Shown here: in pieces, positions 36,001 to 39,000 of the stretch
Numbering within the stretch: position 1 is the stretch's first letter
Layout of the letters: each line of letters opens with the position of its first letter
Assembly: GCA_001662425.1 (NCBI GenBank)
Contig: BDDC01000849.1
Location: 1-40,156 of the forward strand
DNA length: 40,156 bases
Direction of reading: 5' to 3'
DNA from: Chlamydomonas sphaeroides
Taxonomy: Eukaryota; Chlorophyta; Chlorophyceae; Chlamydomonadales; Chlamydomonadaceae
Made by a program: the position numbers and the translations under genes
The notes under the pieces: generated by a model
Databases searched by the model: none
Told to the model about the DNA's origin: nothing
Seen by the model: the letters and a program-made list of their open reading frames with translations, nothing else

Positions 36001-39000
36001 AAGGAGCCTGCTGCTCGCATCGCTCGTGTGCCACGGCCCTGTACTGCGCCTTGCTTGCGTGTGTTTGCCGTGCAGAGCAAGAAGGCCCTCACGGATGCAG
36101 ACTTGATCGACGACCTGGTCAAGCAGGGCAAAGACCTGGTGAGCTACTGGGTAATGCCGGGGCAAAGGCTAGGGAGGCCACCCGATAAGCATCCGCAACC
36201 TTGCGTGCACCAGCCATGGAACAAGCCGACTAACGGTATGCCCTGCTGCAGACCAACGCCATGCAAACTGTCGAGGTCCTCCGCAATGCAGATGCTGCAG
36301 TGGCAGGTGAGGGTGGTTGGGCCCGCACCCAGCCATACACCACCAGTCGGTCCCCCTCCACTGTAGCATGTGCCAGCCAGCCAGCAAACCAGCCACCCGC
36401 CGACATTGCGACCCCGCTAAGCACGGGAGCACGGTTGATGCGCCTCTGTCTCTACCATGACAGGCCGCTCCTGACACAATGTGTTCCTGACGCCACCTAC
36501 TCGCACTCGCCCCGATGCACCCTACCTGTGAGCAGCCGGCGATACGTACCTACAAAAGGTCTCGGAAGCTGTGAAGAAACTGAGCGCAGGTAAGACTTGC
36601 CTGGTTTTTTGTCTGTGTGTTTGCACCGGTGGGGGCTGCAAGATGTGCCCGGCCTCCCGCCAGCTGCTACCGCACCTGCTTATGCGATGCACGTGAAGAG
36701 AGCAGACTGCAGCGGCTCGCGTATGCGGGCGACGGAGTTGTGTTGCTGTGTGTGGACGCGCCCCATCTTTCTGCTGGTGACTGACACGCGTTGCGGTGCC
36801 CTGTAATTACCTTGACACAGCCGACAGCAGCTTCCTGTCAAAGCCGCTGGCCGGTGGGTCCGCAGCTGCTGTTGGGCCCCTCCCTTGCTGTTGGAAGATG
36901 ACGCCGCCTTCCTGATCACGCATGTACATCATGGCGCGCGCAGATCAACTGGCCGAGGTCACGAAAATCACTGGACCCATCATGGACGCCGCCAAGACAG
37001 CGACAAACACTCTTGACACGCAGGCCAAGCTGCTGGGTAACAATGCGGACGTCGTCGCGAAGGCAGTGGTGCGTTGGCTGCTCGCACGGAGAGGAGAGAG
37101 CGAGTGATAGGAACGACCCAGCACATTCCACCCTTCGCTGCCCTCCGTCCGCCGACGCTTTGCATGCGGCCCTGTTCGCCCTTGCATGGCGCGCCAGGAC
37201 TGGAATGCTGTCAAAGCCACGTCAAGCAAGTCCGATGACCTCGTTATCGGTGCCGCCCGGTGAGCGGCACGTACGGCGACTCTTGCTGCTCAGCTGTGCT
37301 GCTCTTGTCTCTGCCTGCCACGGCTTACACCGTGACGCGCTGCGCCTGGTGCGATGCTCCCCCATTTGCCTGCCACGACTCCATTGCCTGCCGCCAGGAA
37401 CGCCGACAACACCAAAGTCGCCAAGGCTGGCCAGGCTAGTCAGGTTACTACAAGATCTCGATCCAATGCCGTGGTGCGTTGCTCGCAGGACGTGGGGCAA
37501 GGGCATGTTCGTGCGTGGTGCTGTGGGCGAAGGGTGATGCGGCCGGTATGCACCCACATACTCGAGTGGCCCGCCTAGAGGCCCCGCGTCCTCCCCAAGT
37601 GGACACTCAGCCGCACCTTGGCCCTTGCCTGCGTTCTGCTGTGTTGCAGATCAGCCGCAACGCCAACAAGAATGTGAGTAGCTGCTACGCGGGGCACCGT
37701 AAAGAGCAATAATGCATGGGTACACGCATGGCTGGCGTGTGGGGAGTGTGCGATGGACCCTTCCCACGCCAGCCCTCCGCCATTGCCCCCGTTTCATTAA
37801 CCTCCTTCTATCGACTTCGATCCGACGACTGCCCTGTGCGCCCTGCCATGTCGCCCCTGATCCCCTAGGTTAACATCCGTGGCGGCACTGCCGATATCAC
37901 CGACCTGCCCATTGGTCTTGGCCAAGCGGATAATGCGGCTTTGGGCTTGGGCGAGGCCGGTGGCAAGCTGTTTGGGTAAGTGACACCTTGACATGCGGCA
38001 TGGCTCGTCCACTTAACGGGTGCACACATAGCTCGCCCATCCCCCGGCTTGCACACTGAAGCGAGCCCATGCCCCTCGGCCCATGCCCTTGGTCCGCCAC
38101 AATCAGGATCACGACGCAGAACAAGAAGTTCCTCAGCAAGCAAAACCTTGAAGCTATCACAACCCAACTGGGCGCTACGGTGCGATTAGGACTGGCGGCT
38201 GCATTCCTTCGATGTCAATCTAGCAAGATAGATGTGGCGCAGTACACTCAAGCGCGCCCACCAATGGGGGGGCCAGAATGAGTGCACTGACGTGCACGCA
38301 AGCTCCGCTGTGTGCAATGGACAGCCCCCAGCAGCATGTCTTGGCGGCGCGTGTACCTGTCATGCAACAACGGGGGCCGGTCTGGTGCCAGCCAGTCCGC
38401 ACCTGCGTCAGCGTGTTGAGGTGTGCGCTGCCCTGGGTGCCGCCGTGGCCGCAGTGGGACGACTTCAAGCTCGCGGGCGGCTCCGCCTACCTCAAAAAGC
38501 TGCTCTTTGGTGTAAGTGAAGCGCCCAGGGCCGCAAGCACGCCGGGTACCAATGTCCAGCTAAGCTCATGCAAGCCGCCTCGCGCACTGCGCCAGCCCTG
38601 CCTGTGGACCGCTGCTGTGTGCGACTGGTTCTTCGTGCGCAAGCGTGGTTACTTGCATACCATGGTACTCAGCGTGTGCGGCAACGTGACTCTCCCTCCT
38701 TCGCGTCGCAGTATGTGGCCAAGAACATCGGAGCCCAGCTCCGCGTCGAGGAGAGCGCGCAGTCGGCACCCAACAAGGATGCCTTTGACGGCAGCCTAGT
38801 CATGGGTCGGGGCGCTGGCTCGTCCTTCCGCCGCACCGAAAACGTCACGGAGCTCGTCAACTCCATCTTCGAGCTCAGCGACTTGTGAGCCGCCCTCCCT
38901 CCAACGGATGGCTGTAGCAGATCTGCAGGCCAGCTGAGGCTGTGTATGTGACGATGCGTCGCTGCCTGTCTGGGTCTGTGCGGCGTCGTGGTGACGTGTG